From contig CM028382.1 of NCBI GenBank assembly GCA_013146195.2, forward strand, positions 59,100,734 through 59,164,733: a DNA stretch of 64,000 bases, written 5' to 3'. The notes under the pieces were generated by a model, which saw only the letters and a list, made by a program, of their open reading frames with translations, made no database searches and had not been told where the DNA came from. The translations under genes and the position numbers were made by a program. The number at the start of each line of letters is the position of its first letter. Positions within the stretch are counted from its first letter, which is position 1. Below, one piece after another: positions 21,022 through 33,506 of this stretch. Source of the stretch: Codonopsis lanceolata. Lineage: Eukaryota > Streptophyta > Magnoliopsida > Asterales > Campanulaceae.

Positions 21022-24000
21022 CTTAAACACCAGGTTATCAGTCAGACAAATCATATGCACATAAACTGTATTCTTTTCCTCCCATGGTCCAGTTCTACAT
21101 CTTATGTTTCACACATACAAAAAATCTGCTGTACACGAGGATCTGAATGTCAAACCAGTCAAAATGGGTCGGCCCGTACTAACCCGACCCCTTTTTTGTC
21201 GGTGAAACGGGTTATCAGTTTTGACCCAAAAACGTTTACGGGTTGGATTGGGCCGAGTAATCTTCTCGGCGGGTTGGTTGCATTAAGGGTTCCGGGTTGT
21301 AATTGTTAGATTTAAGTACTACTACACTTCAGGAAGTCAGGAGCAACAATAGAGTAAAAAAAGGGGGAAAGAGAGGCAAGAAAGGTGATATTAAAACCAG
21401 ATATTTGAATATTTAGCATTCCCACTGTTCCAAAGGGACACTCGTGTTGCATACAACTGATACAAGTATCATTTGAAAAAGTCTAGATATGAACACAAAT
21501 AGTCATAAAGAGTCCTACTTTCTATTTTGATTACTATGCTTAAGGGTCCTATTTGAATAATAAGCTTATTGATCTTTTTGAGTTTCCAAATTTATTCTTA
21601 TTATTACTTAAATAAATAAGAAATAGCTACTTAACATTTTAAAATTAGAGTAGGTCTCATGTAGGACGGTCTTACGGATTTTAATCCGTAAAACGGACTT
21701 ATTCATGTTAAATGGGTCAAGATTCAGTAATCTCAGTGCAATCCCCCATCTTTTGAAAATTATAGCGTCACCCTCATATGTATAAATGAAGAGTATCATT
21801 TTTTAGTATTAAAAGTATCACTTTTCAGTATTAATTATGTCACTTTTCAACATAAAATGTGTCAAATTGTGTTTTAATAAAAAATATTATTTTTTCCTTT
21901 TAATTAAAATGTTACTTTTTAGCCTTAAATGTGTTACTTTTGATCTTAAATGTTTTACTTTGCTTTGGAAAGTGTTGCTTTCTATTATAAATGTATAAAT
22001 TAAAATTATCACCGCTGGTTTTGAAGTGTCACTTTTTAGTATTATTATAAAGGTGTCACTTTTCAGTATTAAGAGTGTTGTTTTGCATTTTAATGAAAAT
22101 TATTATTTTTTTCACATAAAAAGAGTCACTTTTTACCTCAAAATGTGTCCTTTTAGCATTAAATACGTTACTTTTGCCTTCAAAATGAGTCACTTAGCAT
22201 TTTCATCAAAATCTGTTAGGGTATGTCAAATATTTTAAAGTAAATAAGGCCAACGGAGCTAACAGATGATGAAGGTGCAAGACATGAGAAACATAAAAAT
22301 TTCGACAACAAATTTTAAAAATGCAAGTGCATCGGAGCAAAATGAGAAAGTTCTCAATAATGTGCTATCACTTTTACCAAGTTGACATGTGGCACCCATC
22401 CTCTTGGGTGACCCGCGTGTTATATTGTCAGATCCAGGTCGATTTACGGATTTCATCTTAATTTGTTTAATTTTTAGCTCATTTTCACTCACATTTTGAC
22501 TCGATTTCTTATTGGGTAAGTCGTAGTCTTTGTTGATGGGTTACCTGTACCATCAACCTTCTTTTTATCATTTATAGGTTTAGCATACGTAAAATCGTCG
22601 TACGTAAGTTTTTGCCTTTAAATTATAGGTAGTTATGACAAATCATTGTTATCCTTAGCAGATTGATTATCAACGTTGACGATGGAAGTTTTTAAATAAA
22701 TGAACACATCAAGGTTTCAAAAATATTTATGTATCTACGTAATTTATACTACTTACACTTCATTGTTGCATGTCGAATTCCAATTATTTGCACAACGGTG
22801 TGAAATCATTTTTAAAAAAAATTGGGAAAAATGGTGGATCAGTACACTTTTTAAAACATTTTCTCTAAGTCTAGCGCTTTTTTAACCGTTAAAATCAATG
22901 TTCAAAATATTATTGCTAAAATGCCCAGATTATTTTCTTTCACAGCTGCGGTCAACACTTTGAGTTCGAAAATCACGACTGTGAGCAAAGAAAATGGGAT
23001 CGACATGTAGTAGACTTGTGCTAGATTGAAGAATTTTTCAATAAGGACGAACGGAGGATGAGGAGGAAGAAGAAGAGGCTAACAACGGAAGAGACGAAAG
23101 AAGAAGACGAAGAACATGGTCTAGTTCATTATGATTTTGCAACACTGTGCAAAAATGTGATGCAACACGATGCAAAATTGGATGTTGGATTTAAATTGAT
23201 GTATCGCAGTGCAAAAATTGATATATCTCGATGTAAACACTGAATTAGGAATTTAAATCGATCCATTGTGGTGCAAAAAGTGATGTAATGCGGTGTATTT
23301 GAGTGAATGATCTGTAGCGTACCTCAGACCCATTAAATGTCTCCGTAGTCTTTTTGTCTCCAAAACTAATTTTTTGTAATTGAAAAAACACATTACTGGA
23401 ACAATTGAAAATTTAAGTAGACCGCCTAAATTTATCCCAAAAAATTTGTGCACTAAGTGCCAATAGCATCAATCTTTAGGGAAGATAGAATACCCCAAGA
23501 TGGGTTGGATCTGTTGGGCCAACCCAACCCACAACCTAAAAAGGGTGCGTTGGGGGAAAACATGGACCCAAGAAAATGTGATTCATATGGATTAAACACA
23601 TATTGGTCATGGGCTGATGTGTGTTAGGGCGAGTAGCAATAGCCTGACTCACAAGCTGGCTTAGATTTTAATCTTTTAGGGTAATTTAATCAAAACTGTT
23701 AAAACAATAAATAAATTTTAGGGTCAATTAAGGTTCTTCAGATTATTGATGAGAATCAGGAAGATGCTATGAATGAATAATGTAATGAATAATAAATTTT
23801 GTTCAACACATTTCTCTAACCGCGGAACAAGCTATTGGCAACCAAACTTAATAGGTTGCGCAAATGCAGGTTCACGGCTGCAATCATTTCACACGAAAGA
23901 TCAAGTAATCTTTTCAGTTTTACATAGCTGAGAACATTGGGAAGCCATTGTTCATGAGAATAATCCCTACTTTCGACTTAAAGCGAGGAGCAGCTAAATG

Positions 24001-25958
24001 TAATCTCATGTACATGGTACAGACCTGCAAGCCTCCCAGTTTAGAAGGCAATACCATCCTAGATTGCTTATAAATAACAGGTATAATAGATTGCTTACCC
24101 AGTTGAAGTATAAGCAAACAGAGGTCAAGAGAAACCAATTCATTTACAGCAGACACCAGAAACTTGCAATGACCATAACTCTTACCCTTCACTTTAAACT
24201 ATGGGTCTAGCTAACAAGTACACCTATGGCGATTGTTAAGAATCCATACTAGGAGTCGTGCTGCAACACACGATGTGTCTGCAATTACTTTTAATCAGTA
24301 ACAAGTTTCCCTATTTACCTTTAAAATGTTTTTTCTTTATGTTTTTCAATTATTTTCTTTTTCTCTCATATTTCTTTTAATGTCAATCCCAATTATTTCT
24401 CATGCACTTTACACAATATTTCTCTCAATCACATTCCTTTATACTCTATCATATTGGTTTTTTTTCCCGATCCTATCTTCTCTCAATATTTTCCATGTTT
24501 CCTAATCATGGCACATGGCATGTTTAGAGTAAAACTCTTGAGTAGGAAAAGCGCCGGTACAAGTAGGCCTGTATGTTTGATAGTTAAGAAATTATATGCA
24601 TTGATCAGCAATGCATTGGTGAGTGTTGGTTTGGAATGAAGATAGTTTCCTTTATGGATTATTGACAAGTGCAACAACGGCATTTTTTAAGCAAACCCTT
24701 ATACTAAAGACAAATCGAAATCACGACGCCCCTAACGCCCCTAACGTAAAATTCTAATTTTCCTCAACTGGTCAAGATATAATTAGCATACAGTTATTAT
24801 GCGTATCATTTCAATATCACATGCTAGACACATAAACCTAGCTAGGCCAGACATCACTTGCAAGTCTGCACAAGTTTAAAAATGAAAACGAGTAGTCCAG
24901 GACAAAAAAATCACCTGTCTTTATTTCAAAGTATAAGTATTATATCACAAAACCTAAAATTCGGCATTACAATGATCACAAAAACGGAGGAGGGGAGGAT
25001 TCCATCATTTATAGGTCCAATTATAACTATCAATAAGTTCAGAAGTTATATTTTCGATGGGAATAAAAGATACATCGACTAATAAATAATCACGAGCAGG
25101 TAATAAGACTTATACACAAAAACTGTAAATGTGGGAAGCTTACTTAACCTTAAGCACAAGTTTATAACAGGGGAGACATAAATAAGAGTACGATTTTCAG
25201 GATGAAGGATCACACCTGTCACAACATTTCGTCAGAAGAGTGCGAGTGATCGATTAAGATTTGTCTTGCTCTTCCACAAGACTAGGTTATAGAAGTGCCT
25301 CATGTATATAAATCAAACAGAAGCACAATAACTGCAGCAAAGTCCCTGATAGTATGAAAGACACTTGGCCTTTGTTAAACATAACAATATTGCAAGGTCA
25401 GTCATTGTTAGATTCATCAGCTTTTCCTATTTTAACTAACAGTAATTGCTTTCAATCCAGGAACAGATTGTTAGTGAATGCAAAACTCAACCTCACCAAT
25501 TCTCCCGACTGATTTGTATACTCAATCCAAACTATCTACTACTACCTTTAACCCGAGAAGTAGATTTCCATACATCCATAAGGTCTTTAACATGCCCTGT
25601 TAGTCATGCCAGAGTTTCCATGAGATCACGTTATAAGCTAACACTGGGAGCATACTTGTATGGCTTTCTGTCGAGCAAATATTTTTGACATGAAACCACT
25701 GAGCAAGAGTTACAAGTAGTCAAGTATTAATCAAATAGACGTAGATGTGATTTCATCATACCCGTAAAAAGCTAGGTGTTTTATGGTTCTCTGGTCAAAT
25801 GTAATTAAGCTCAAAGAGACATCCTAAAAACCAGTTCGATTACAATATGTCTACAAGTAACTTGCAATAAAAGTAGATCAAACTCTGCACACATTACACT
25901 GAAGATGAAGGCAAATCGGTAAACCCCAAAACATAAACGTTTTATAACTGTACAAACA
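21022..25958. other. Intergenic DNA with small repeats
   Basis: No gene can be supported. Parts: 21150-21300 a GGGTCGGCCCGTACTAACCC block and its partial inverse (CGGGTTGG) that look like a small repeat; 21645-21720 a MITE-like fragment with the GTAGGACGGTCTTAC end also seen at 15288 and 27575; 21785-22215 a degenerate T-rich array (listed); 22370-22460 a GTGACCCGCGTG...CCAGGTC patch; 23480-23560 another GGGTTGG/CCAACCCAACCC patch; 24780-24840 a diverged single copy of the 70-bp unit found at 25959. Short open frames (for example 23920-24192 on the minus strand) have no recognisable domain. Confidence 0.5.
21785..22215. repeat. Degenerate GTGTCACTTTT(C/T)AGTATTAAA array
   Basis: About 14 imperfect units of 20-30 bases built on (G/T)TCACTTTT(T/C)AG(T/C)ATTAAA, with later units changed to TTACTTTTGxCTTAAATG. 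The order drifts along the array, as in an old minisatellite that expanded in steps. It makes Ser/Phe/Lys-rich false reading frames. Confidence 0.65.
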
Positions 25959-26176
25959 AGATAAGCGTATCATACAATTATGAGCATCATTTCGACATCA
26001 TGTGCTAGACTAACCAATTACAAGAAAGAGATAAGCGTATCATACAATTATGTGAATCATTTCGACATCATGTGCTAGACTAACCAATTACAAGAACGCG
26101 ATAAGCGTATCATACAACTATGTGCATCATTTCGACATCACGTCCTAGAGGACCTAGACTAACCAATTACAAGAAA
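25959..26176. repeat. Tandem repeat, 70-71-bp unit, 3 copies
   Basis: Units start at 25959, 26029 and 26100, each GATAAGCGTATCATACAA(T/C)TAT... then CATTTCGACATCA and CTAGACTAACCAATTACAAGAA. The third has a small inner duplication (CTAGAGGAC). It ends about 170 bases past the stop codon of the S40 gene. A diverged single copy is at 24780-24840. Confidence 0.88.
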
Positions 26177-26342
26177 AAGTGCAGCGATGATCTAATTGCA
26201 TAAGCTTAACTAAATCCCCAACATGATTTACAATAAGCACCAACATCTACGCGCATAATTTAAATATAAACCAGCAACAGTTAGCAAATTACTTGAACGA
26301 ATTTGTCAAGGGGGCGAAAGTAATATAAAGAAAAATTATTCA

Positions 26343-27050
26343 TCAGTCAGCAAAACCTGTCTTTCGCCACACCGCATTCCGAACTTGACGAAGATCTCTA
26401 CCTTTCAGCGTCCTTCCAACCCCCTCCAACACCGAATTGGCTAGCATGGGTGAATCCTTCGCCGCTACAAGCTCGTGAGGCGGCAGCATTTCACCGTCTT
26501 CTTCTTCGATAATGCTATCAATGTCGTCGAATTCTCGAACCTCTCTCCACCTCCGCATTGCTTCCGATAACATCGGAACATTCACCGGCGCCGATTGGTG
26601 TACCATTACGGGATTGCGCCGATCCGACGTGTTCTGCCTCTTCGGGGCCATCGGAATCGTTATTCTCGACGAGGAAGCCGAAGATGAGGACGAAGAAGAC
26701 GAAATCCTAGGCGAAGATGCGGATATTCTAAGCTCAGCCTTGTGATTGAAAACGGACCGGTCGTGGTTCCGGTCTGTTTCCGGAAGCGCGGCGAGGATAC
26801 CCGATTTCTCGGCGAACCCGAAGTTTTTGGCGGGAAGATGGTGGTGAGATTGAGGGTTCCGCGGTTTCGAATGATTGGTTGATTCAGCGAAGTCACCGGT
26901 CCAGAAGACGTCGTCCTCGTTCAGCTCGTCTCCGGCGCTGGAAGCATCGGTTTCCGAAAGGGATTGAGAGAATACGCCGAGAAAACGATCGGAGGAAGGT
27001 GTTCCGCGGAGGCCGAGACGGGTGGCGGCGCCGACGTTAACAGTGTTCAT
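26343..27050 (-). CDS. S40-family senescence regulator (DUF584)
   Basis: A 235-residue protein with the C-terminal signature of the plant S40/DUF584 family: GMLPPHEL-type motif (here EMLPPHELVA), then EGVGRTLKGRDL and RNAVWRKTGF just before the end. Family members are nuclear, small, and linked to leaf senescence and stress; their biochemical role is not known. The N-terminal half has the usual short islands (RFLGVF near residue 22, then EDDVFW and SGILAALPE) and a low-complexity serine run. The frame is open 61 codons further upstream, but that extension is hydrophobic and unlike the family, whereas the ATG at 27050 gives MNTVNVGAATRLG, so I chose it. No intron is needed, which is usual for the family. 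Intact. Confidence 0.93.
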   Translation of the reverse strand: MNTVNVGAATRLGLRGTPSSDRFLGVFSQSLSETDASSAGDELNEDDVFWTGDFAESTNHSKPRNPQSHHHLPAKNFGFAEKSGILAALPETDRNHDRSVFNHKAELRISASSPRISSSSSSSSASSSRITIPMAPKRQNTSDRRNPVMVHQSAPVNVPMLSEAMRRWREVREFDDIDSIIEEEDGEMLPPHELVAAKDSPMLANSVLEGVGRTLKGRDLRQVRNAVWRKTGFAD

Positions 27051-27170
27051 CGCTATTTCGAGAGAAGATTGTCTAGGTTCATGAATAGAGAAACAGATCA
27101 GAAAGAGAAGAAAGGGGGAGTGAAGTGGAAGGGGGAGAGTGTACTGTTGCGTAAATGGAAGGGGGTTGAA

Positions 27171-27195
27171 TGACGTGGCATAGAATATAGTATGA
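27171..27195 (-). promoter_or_regulatory. Promoter elements of the S40 gene
   Basis: Going toward the gene on the minus strand: a TATA-like ACTATATTC, then TGCCACGTCA, an ABRE/G-box-type ACGT core. They lie about 120-145 bases before the chosen ATG. ACGT elements bind bZIP factors in abscisic-acid and senescence responses, which suits this family, but use here is inference. Confidence 0.4.
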
Positions 27196-27464
27196 CGGAA
27201 AAACGTGGGACAACAGATCAAAGCGAGAAACATGGGCCCCGCTTTGGAAGCGATTGTGACCTCCCAAGATGTTGGGCCTGGCCCCTTGCTCGATGTGTCT
27301 ACTTGTCAACGCTTACGAATAATATTTGAGGGATTCTAGAATATTCCCCCCTTTTAAATAATTGTCTTAATTAGCTAAATAAACAAATAATTATCTTATT
27401 TAATCAAATAAACAAAGTAAAAATTTATGTATAATAATTTTACGGATATTTTTTATAAAATGGT

Positions 27465-27597
27465 TTGACAGATATTTTTTTGTAAGAAGGATCTTATTTA
27501 CTTGACTTATCGTATGATGATGGGTTGAGCTGTGAGAAAGTAGAGCTTCGTGTTACGAATTAAGATCCGTAAGACCGTCTTACAGGAAACTCACTCA
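27465..27597. mobile_element. MITE-like fragment, family A (second copy)
   Basis: Related to 15153-15300: TAAGAAGGATCTTATTTAC start, GATGGGTTGAGCTGTGAG core and GTAAGACCGTCTTAC end, the last a near-perfect palindrome. About 0.4 kb upstream of the S40 gene. Boundaries uncertain. Confidence 0.5.
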
Positions 27598-27897
27598 ATA
27601 AAAAATATAAGAAAATACTAATTGATGTGGCAAAATCTCACCTTGGGCCGTCCATATGTTGAATAGGATATATGGGCTTAGATATGCTTCTTTGAACCTG
27701 GTTGAGAATCAAAGAAAACTTGAGTGGAAGTGCAAGGCAGGGCCTCGCGAAACCCCTCTGGCGTGAGAGTAAGTATCAAATGTGAGTATGAAAACAATTC
27801 CACAAAGTACCAAGGCTCAAGAAAGTGTATGTACCTTATTATGGCTTATGGAGAGGTATTTATAGGCCCCCAATGTGGTTGAATCAGTCTAGGATTC
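27598..27897. other. Flank of the large Ogre insertion
   Basis: No gene. Contains TATTTATAGG (27855) and a CTCGCGAAACCCCTCTGGCG patch. The five bases next to the Ogre LTR end are GATTC; the other flank, which should repeat them, is outside or hidden beyond the Athila insertion. Confidence 0.5.
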
Positions 27898-28098
27898 TGT
27901 GAGGTTCCCGGGGTGCGACCCGCGCTCCGCGCACCCTTGGATAGGGGTGCGCGTACGTGCGGATGCGGGACCGCCACTGCTCTCGTTCCACCCTCCCTTG
28001 TTTAGGGGAAGACGAAATCAAAAGTGCGAGAGGAGTAATGTCTATGTTAGCGTGTTTGAATGCGCATCGGTTGCCTTTAGTGGATTTTTTTATCCAAT

Positions 28099-28383
28099 AT
28101 GGGAACTTATGGTTTCCCACATCAAGTTATCTCTTTTTTAGGGGATATCAGGATATGGAAATGCATTACCCTTTCATTCTCATTTTTCATTTTTTAGGGG
28201 AAAACGAAAAAGTGCAGAATAGGATATTGCGATGCCCCCACTATGGGAGCTTTGGCTTTCCCGCATCAAGTTATCCCTTTTTTAGGGGATATCAGGATAT
28301 GAGAATACATCACCCTTCCATTCTCATTCTCCTTTTTTTTATGGGAGAACGGAAAAGTGCAAAGAAAGAGTGTTGCGAGGCCC
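28099..28383 (-). repeat. Tandem duplication inside the Ogre LTR, 143-bp unit
   Basis: Units start at about 28099 and 28242. Both contain TATGGGA, GCATCAAGTTATC, TTTTTAGGGGATATCAGGAT and a GAAAAGTGCA end. The LTR at 9841 has one unit; the LTR at 59646 has one full unit (59845) and a truncated second one (60031). Confidence 0.82.
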
Positions 28384-28499
28384 CATTGGATCTGAAAGTT
28401 TTAGAGTCGTCATCTTTATTTTAAGGCAAAATAAAGCAAAACCAAAAAAAGAGAAAAATAAATCAGAGAAAAATAAAACGGGTCCGGAGACTAAGTTAC

Positions 28500-28528
28500 G
28501 AGTTGGGAAGGTGCTAGGCACCCAACTC
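28500..28528. other. Conserved LTR hairpin
   Basis: Identical to the hairpin at 10280-10308: GAGTTG/CAACTC outer stem, GGTGC/GCACC inner stem, TAG loop. Confidence 0.75.
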
Positions 28529-29344
28529 GCCCTTTCGGTCTCAAAAGTGGTTTTTGGCTGAAGTATGGTTATTGTTATATTTATTTAGCAGATAAATAAA
28601 ACATTAAAAGACAGGAAATTAAAACAAATACATTCGTGGCTACATTATTTAGGGACTTGCAGCCATTTCCTTACAATAATTACAAATGTACTTAAAAATA
28701 TTTGGTCATTATAACGGCTCTTTTACATAATATTTCCTATTCTAATCTGGGCAGCACACAGCTTATATTGGCTACATTGTGTCGTATTTAAATAACAATT
28801 TTAAATAATAAATGACTAGAAGAGTAAATAAATAAAATAAATAACGCCCTTAAAGACTTTACCTTTTAGAGCGGTAGTGTGCTCGCTCTGTCCTTAAGGA
28901 AGAGGAGTCTTTTTTGTTATTTGTTGTGTGGTTGTTGTTTTGATTTGTGCAGAATGGCTGCTTATTTTGGTGATTTTTGGCTTGTCTACTCGGGCAGAGT
29001 GACAGCTTATTTTGGTAGGTTTTGGCCTTTTTGGTTGGGTGGAATAACGGCTTAGTTTTTGAGTTTTTCAGCTCATTACTCGGGCAGAGTAACGGCTTAC
29101 TTTGGGATTTTTGGGCCGGAAAAGTGAGGTGGATACCTAACAACTAGGCTAGGGATCACTTATAACCGATGAATATTTATTTTGGCGGAGTTTGGACGGG
29201 GTTTGGAGACTTTAGTGGGCTTCACTCACCTATCTCACACCTCTCGCTAATATTTCTCTCGGCTTCGAAGGAATGCAGAGAGAGAGAGCATCAGAGTTTC
29301 GTTGATCGATCTCTTGAACACTGAAGTGAGGACCCGGGCACTCT

Positions 29345-29352
29345 TATTTATA
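29345..29352 (-). promoter_or_regulatory. TATA box of the Ogre 3' LTR
   Basis: On the minus strand CCTATAAATAAGAG. It matches in place the TATA box of the 9841-11419 LTR. The equivalent part of the 5' LTR is beyond the Athila insertion. Confidence 0.65.
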
Positions 29353-29703
29353 GGTGGAGAGAGGGATTCATCCGGCATTTCTGAATTTCTTCAGCCGGCT
29401 TCCTTTCATTGTACTGCAGCCTTTACAGATTGTACATTGCGTTAAGTCGAGAGGCTACAGTAGCACTCTTGGCGCGGAAATACCACTCCTTTGGTGCGGC
29501 ATCCATGAAGCCAATTGGCCGCGCCAGAGCTACTATTCCAGTTTGATTTTGACACTTTTACCCCTCGCAATTCACCGTTTTGCGTATCCTGCTTTGCCTT
29601 TCGCATTTTTAACTCCTGCAACTTGACATTTGTTAAGTTTGAGCAGTTCTTGATATCACATGTCAGAGTCACATACCAGGGGTACGAAATTGGGGTGTCT
29701 ACA

Positions 29704-31279
29704 GAGCCCCTCAACGATGGAGTCTACGGATAACCCAAGGCTTACTGAGTAGACAAACATCGTTGATAAACAATAGACTCTCCAATTTCGTTCATTTTAA
29801 AACGGGAGAGGAATGCAATTGGTAGTAGTTATAATGCACAATTTATCATGCTATCCAAACTCCATAACCTAGACATTTTTAGTCAGTTATAAGAGGTTAT
29901 CGTAGTTTTTAAGCAGATATGAATTTAAAGTGCTCTGATGGTCGGACCTACTAATGTAGGCTGCCTATGTATTCCTTATTAAAGGAAATCAGACCAAACG
30001 TAGTTCAGGCCAAAAACCTAAACTACAACCAAATGAGGATGTCATGTTCTTCGGGTCAAAAACCCGATCGAGAACACAACAGGAAAAAGATTTTTGTGTT
30101 TTTCGAAAAAACCGTATTCAACAGTCGAGAACGACCATCAAGTACGGTATGAAGATTTGAATGTTTTTCGGGAACCACATTTCAACCGGTCAATACCTTG
30201 TCATTGAAACATGTTAAGAAGAATTTTCAAAATTGTGTCTGGCTGGTCAATACCTTGTTTCCAAACATAACCAGAAAACTTTCAAATTTCCAGAAAACTG
30301 CACTCGACCAATAAAAATCTGTCGTCGAGCATGACAAAGAGAACTTTCTTCAAGTATTTTCGAAAATTGTAAAAAAAATCATTCTTTTTTCCTTTCCTTT
30401 CTTCTCACTCTCTCTGTTTTTTTTCTTTTTCAAATATTCCTCTTTTTTTTGTTTTAAAAATATTCCTCTTTTTTGTTTTTTTGTTGTTGAAATATTCATC
30501 TTTTTTTGGGTTTTTGAAATATTCTTCTTTTTTGTTTTTTTGTTTTTGAAATATTCATCTTTTTTTTTTGTGTTTTTGAAAACAAAACTTTCCTTTTAAA
30601 GGAAATTATTCTAACAGTAGGGTAAGAATACTGTACCTGACTTACCTTTTCGTGCCCGGATGGCTGCCGTTGATTCGGCTTATTTTGGCATGTCTGCCAC
30701 TCTTGCCTTTTCAGGCTGGGGACTTTATTTTTCTTTTTTTTTTCTTTTTTCTTTCTTTTTCTTTTTTTTCTTCTTTCTTTTTTTTTCTTTTTCTTTTTTT
30801 TTCTTTTCTTTCTTTTTTTTTGTTTTTATTTTTTTGTTTTTATTTTTTTTGTTTTTATTTTTTTATTTTTTTTTCTTTTTCTTTTTTTCTGCCACTTGAA
30901 AGATTTTTTTTTCATCTTGACTTTGTGGCTGACTTGCTGGGGATATTTTTCTTTCGTCCTCTGATGGATGGCTATTAATTTTTGGATAACAGAATTAATT
31001 CCATTAACCCTTCATTATGCTCAGGGACCATTTTGAAAACTTTGAAACTTGAGAACTAAAGTGTCGCAGTTTCAAACTTTGGAGGGGGAAAAGGAAAAAT
31101 TCTCTTTTCCTCCCTTTATCATGGACGAGAGTGAGGGAGAGAAGCTCACTGCTTCTTCCTTCTTTTCTTTCTTCCTTCAGCGACGCCATTGTTGCTGCCT
31201 TCTGTTTCCTTTTCTTATTTCTTCAATTTTGCTCCTTTTCTCAATTTTCTTATGCCAATTTCAGTGTTTTGTTTAGCAG
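29704..31279. other. Ogre 3' internal region, non-coding, with pyrimidine tract
   Basis: No gene on either strand. 30370-30590 has repeated GAAATATTC(A/C)TCTTTTTT units; 30726-30900 is an almost pure T/C tract. The tract is upstream of the plus-strand PMD gene and could be part of its promoter or leader. Phe/Leu-rich frames over it are artefacts. Confidence 0.6.
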
Positions 31280-33283
31280 ATGGTATCTTCTTCTCAATCC
31301 AGGAATGGGAAGGCTCACATGCACCCAGAATCTAACGAGAGGAGGAGAGAGCCTCCTCGCATGGTCCGGAATAAGCTCAACTACCGGTATTCTAACGATG
31401 ACTGGGACAATATCTTGCGAGATCGGGACACTCACGTGTCCAATCTTCCTCCCACTACTGTAAGTTTCTTTCTTTTTCGGGATTTTTCCTGGCTTTTCAG
31501 ATCTGCTAAATTTCTGCACTATTTGGAACTTTTGGAGCACTCCTGACTTTATTAGTAATGCATATGCATGTCCTATTTATGTCTAAATGATGTAATTAAG
31601 TAGTGATGCATGAAATTTCTATGATTTATTTTTGCGATGCATGATTTTGAACTAGTGGTCACTATTTGACCATACTATGTATGATTTATATTATAAATGC
31701 AAATGAGGCTATATGATGCATGTTTTACATTAAAACATATTTTTGCATGCAATAGAATCACGAGACGGACTTTTCGGAATACAATTTAAATTTTTCAGAA
31801 ACGTATTTTCAGGCATATTTTCGGATAAAAATGGGACAAAACAAATATATTTTTTGTGCCCTTAGATTCATTTTTCATACATGTTAACGCTGCAGGGACA
31901 TAGTAAATGCCATAAAAATATTTATTTTGATGATTGGTGGCATTTTATCTTCTTTTTAGCGTACTCCTATGGCAGTTTATTGGACAATGAAATGCATATA
32001 ATGGATGCATGAACTACTTTATTTGATGCAGATGCAATGCAGAACAATTATATAATGATGCATGAACATTTTCATATCTTATTATGTAAATGGTAAATGC
32101 AGTCTAACATGCACTTTTATGATGTTCGGGATGCAAAAATAACTATTTAAATGCAAAACAAATTACACATAATTTTTTTATGTTGGGTTTTTTAATTTTA
32201 TTATTATTATTATTATTTCATTATTTACTTGTTGTAAGAATGTAAAAGAATATGGTACGTATGTACAACATATAGACTCTTTTTTTATTTTATATTTATA
32301 TTCATTTTCTTTTATATTTTGCATAAAAGAATGACATGAGACTAAACGTTTATTTACATGGGAATTTATGTATATGCATGAAAATGGTATGTGTTTATTT
32401 ACATAAAAAATTATTTTTTATTATTATTATTTTTTATATGTTATATGAACAATTTTTTTTTTAGCATGCTGCAAATTTAAATTTATGAAGCACAATGTAT
32501 GCAACATGTTCATTATTTATTTATACTTATTTATTAAAAGACTATATAGAGAAGAAAATAAGAATAGGGGACTTACCTTTTCTCCTCTTCCTTTCTTTTT
32601 TTAGATTCGTAGGCAATTCACAAGGGTGCGGGCAACATGCGCCAACGTAGCTGAGATTTACGCTATGTTGCCTGAGGCGGCGCAGTTATTGGTGGAGGGG
32701 TCCGGCTTCAGTGTCTTTATGCATTCTTTCACCCACTTCACCAGCTACTTGCCCATCTTCGATGTGCTCAGGGACTTCTGGTGGGATACCACCCATACTT
32801 TCCACTTCAGCTGGGGGGAAGCGACCATGACCCCGTGCGATTTTGTCGCAATCACGGGCATTCCTACCAGCATAGGGGAAACTCTGGCTCCTGATTTCAC
32901 TCTCCGTCGACGTAGGGAGGAGGTAGTGGACTTCCTAGGTTTTGAGCCGGAATTTAAATCAACGGATGAGATTCTTATCGGCAGCGTTCGAAACTGGCTC
33001 CTCAGCAATGCCGGGCGGGTGCCAGCCGATGATGTTGCTGCCGTGACTCGAGTGGCAAGAGCGTTTATATTTTTCTTTCTTGGCACATCGCTCTTTGCCA
33101 ACTCCTCTATCTCCCTGAGGGTTTCCGTCCTGGCTTGTCTGGCAGATTTTGATCGGATCCCTTTATATGAGGGGACAGAGCTTGGCCGAATCAGATGCTT
33201 CTATGGATAGGGTCTGCCGGAATGACTCGCCGACTCTGAATGGGTTTGACCCGGCGTGGGAGGTACATGCCTTTTCCTGCTTT

Positions 33284-33506
<223 letters not shown>

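Larger units (their letters stand above)
27898..29703 (-). mobile_element. Ogre 3' LTR (1806 bp)
   Basis: On its own strand it begins TGTAGACACCCCAATTTCG and ends GGGAACCTCACA, with TG...CA termini. It carries a TATA box (29345-29352), the conserved hairpin and a doubled 143-bp block. It is preceded on the minus strand by a short purine-rich GAGGGGCTC (29704-29712), a possible polypurine tract. The 5' LTR remnant at 59646 matches it closely. Confidence 0.88.

Noticed and set aside
23920..24192. 90-codon minus-strand frame
   Set aside because: No domain, no splice context that extends it, composition not clearly protein-like; left as intergenic.
27051..27233. N-terminal extension of the S40 protein by 61 residues
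   Set aside because: The extension overlaps promoter-like elements, is hydrophobic and unlike the family; the ATG at 27050 gives a normal S40 start.
30652..30978. Phe/Leu-rich frames suggesting a membrane protein
   Set aside because: Produced by the T/C tract at 30726-30900.
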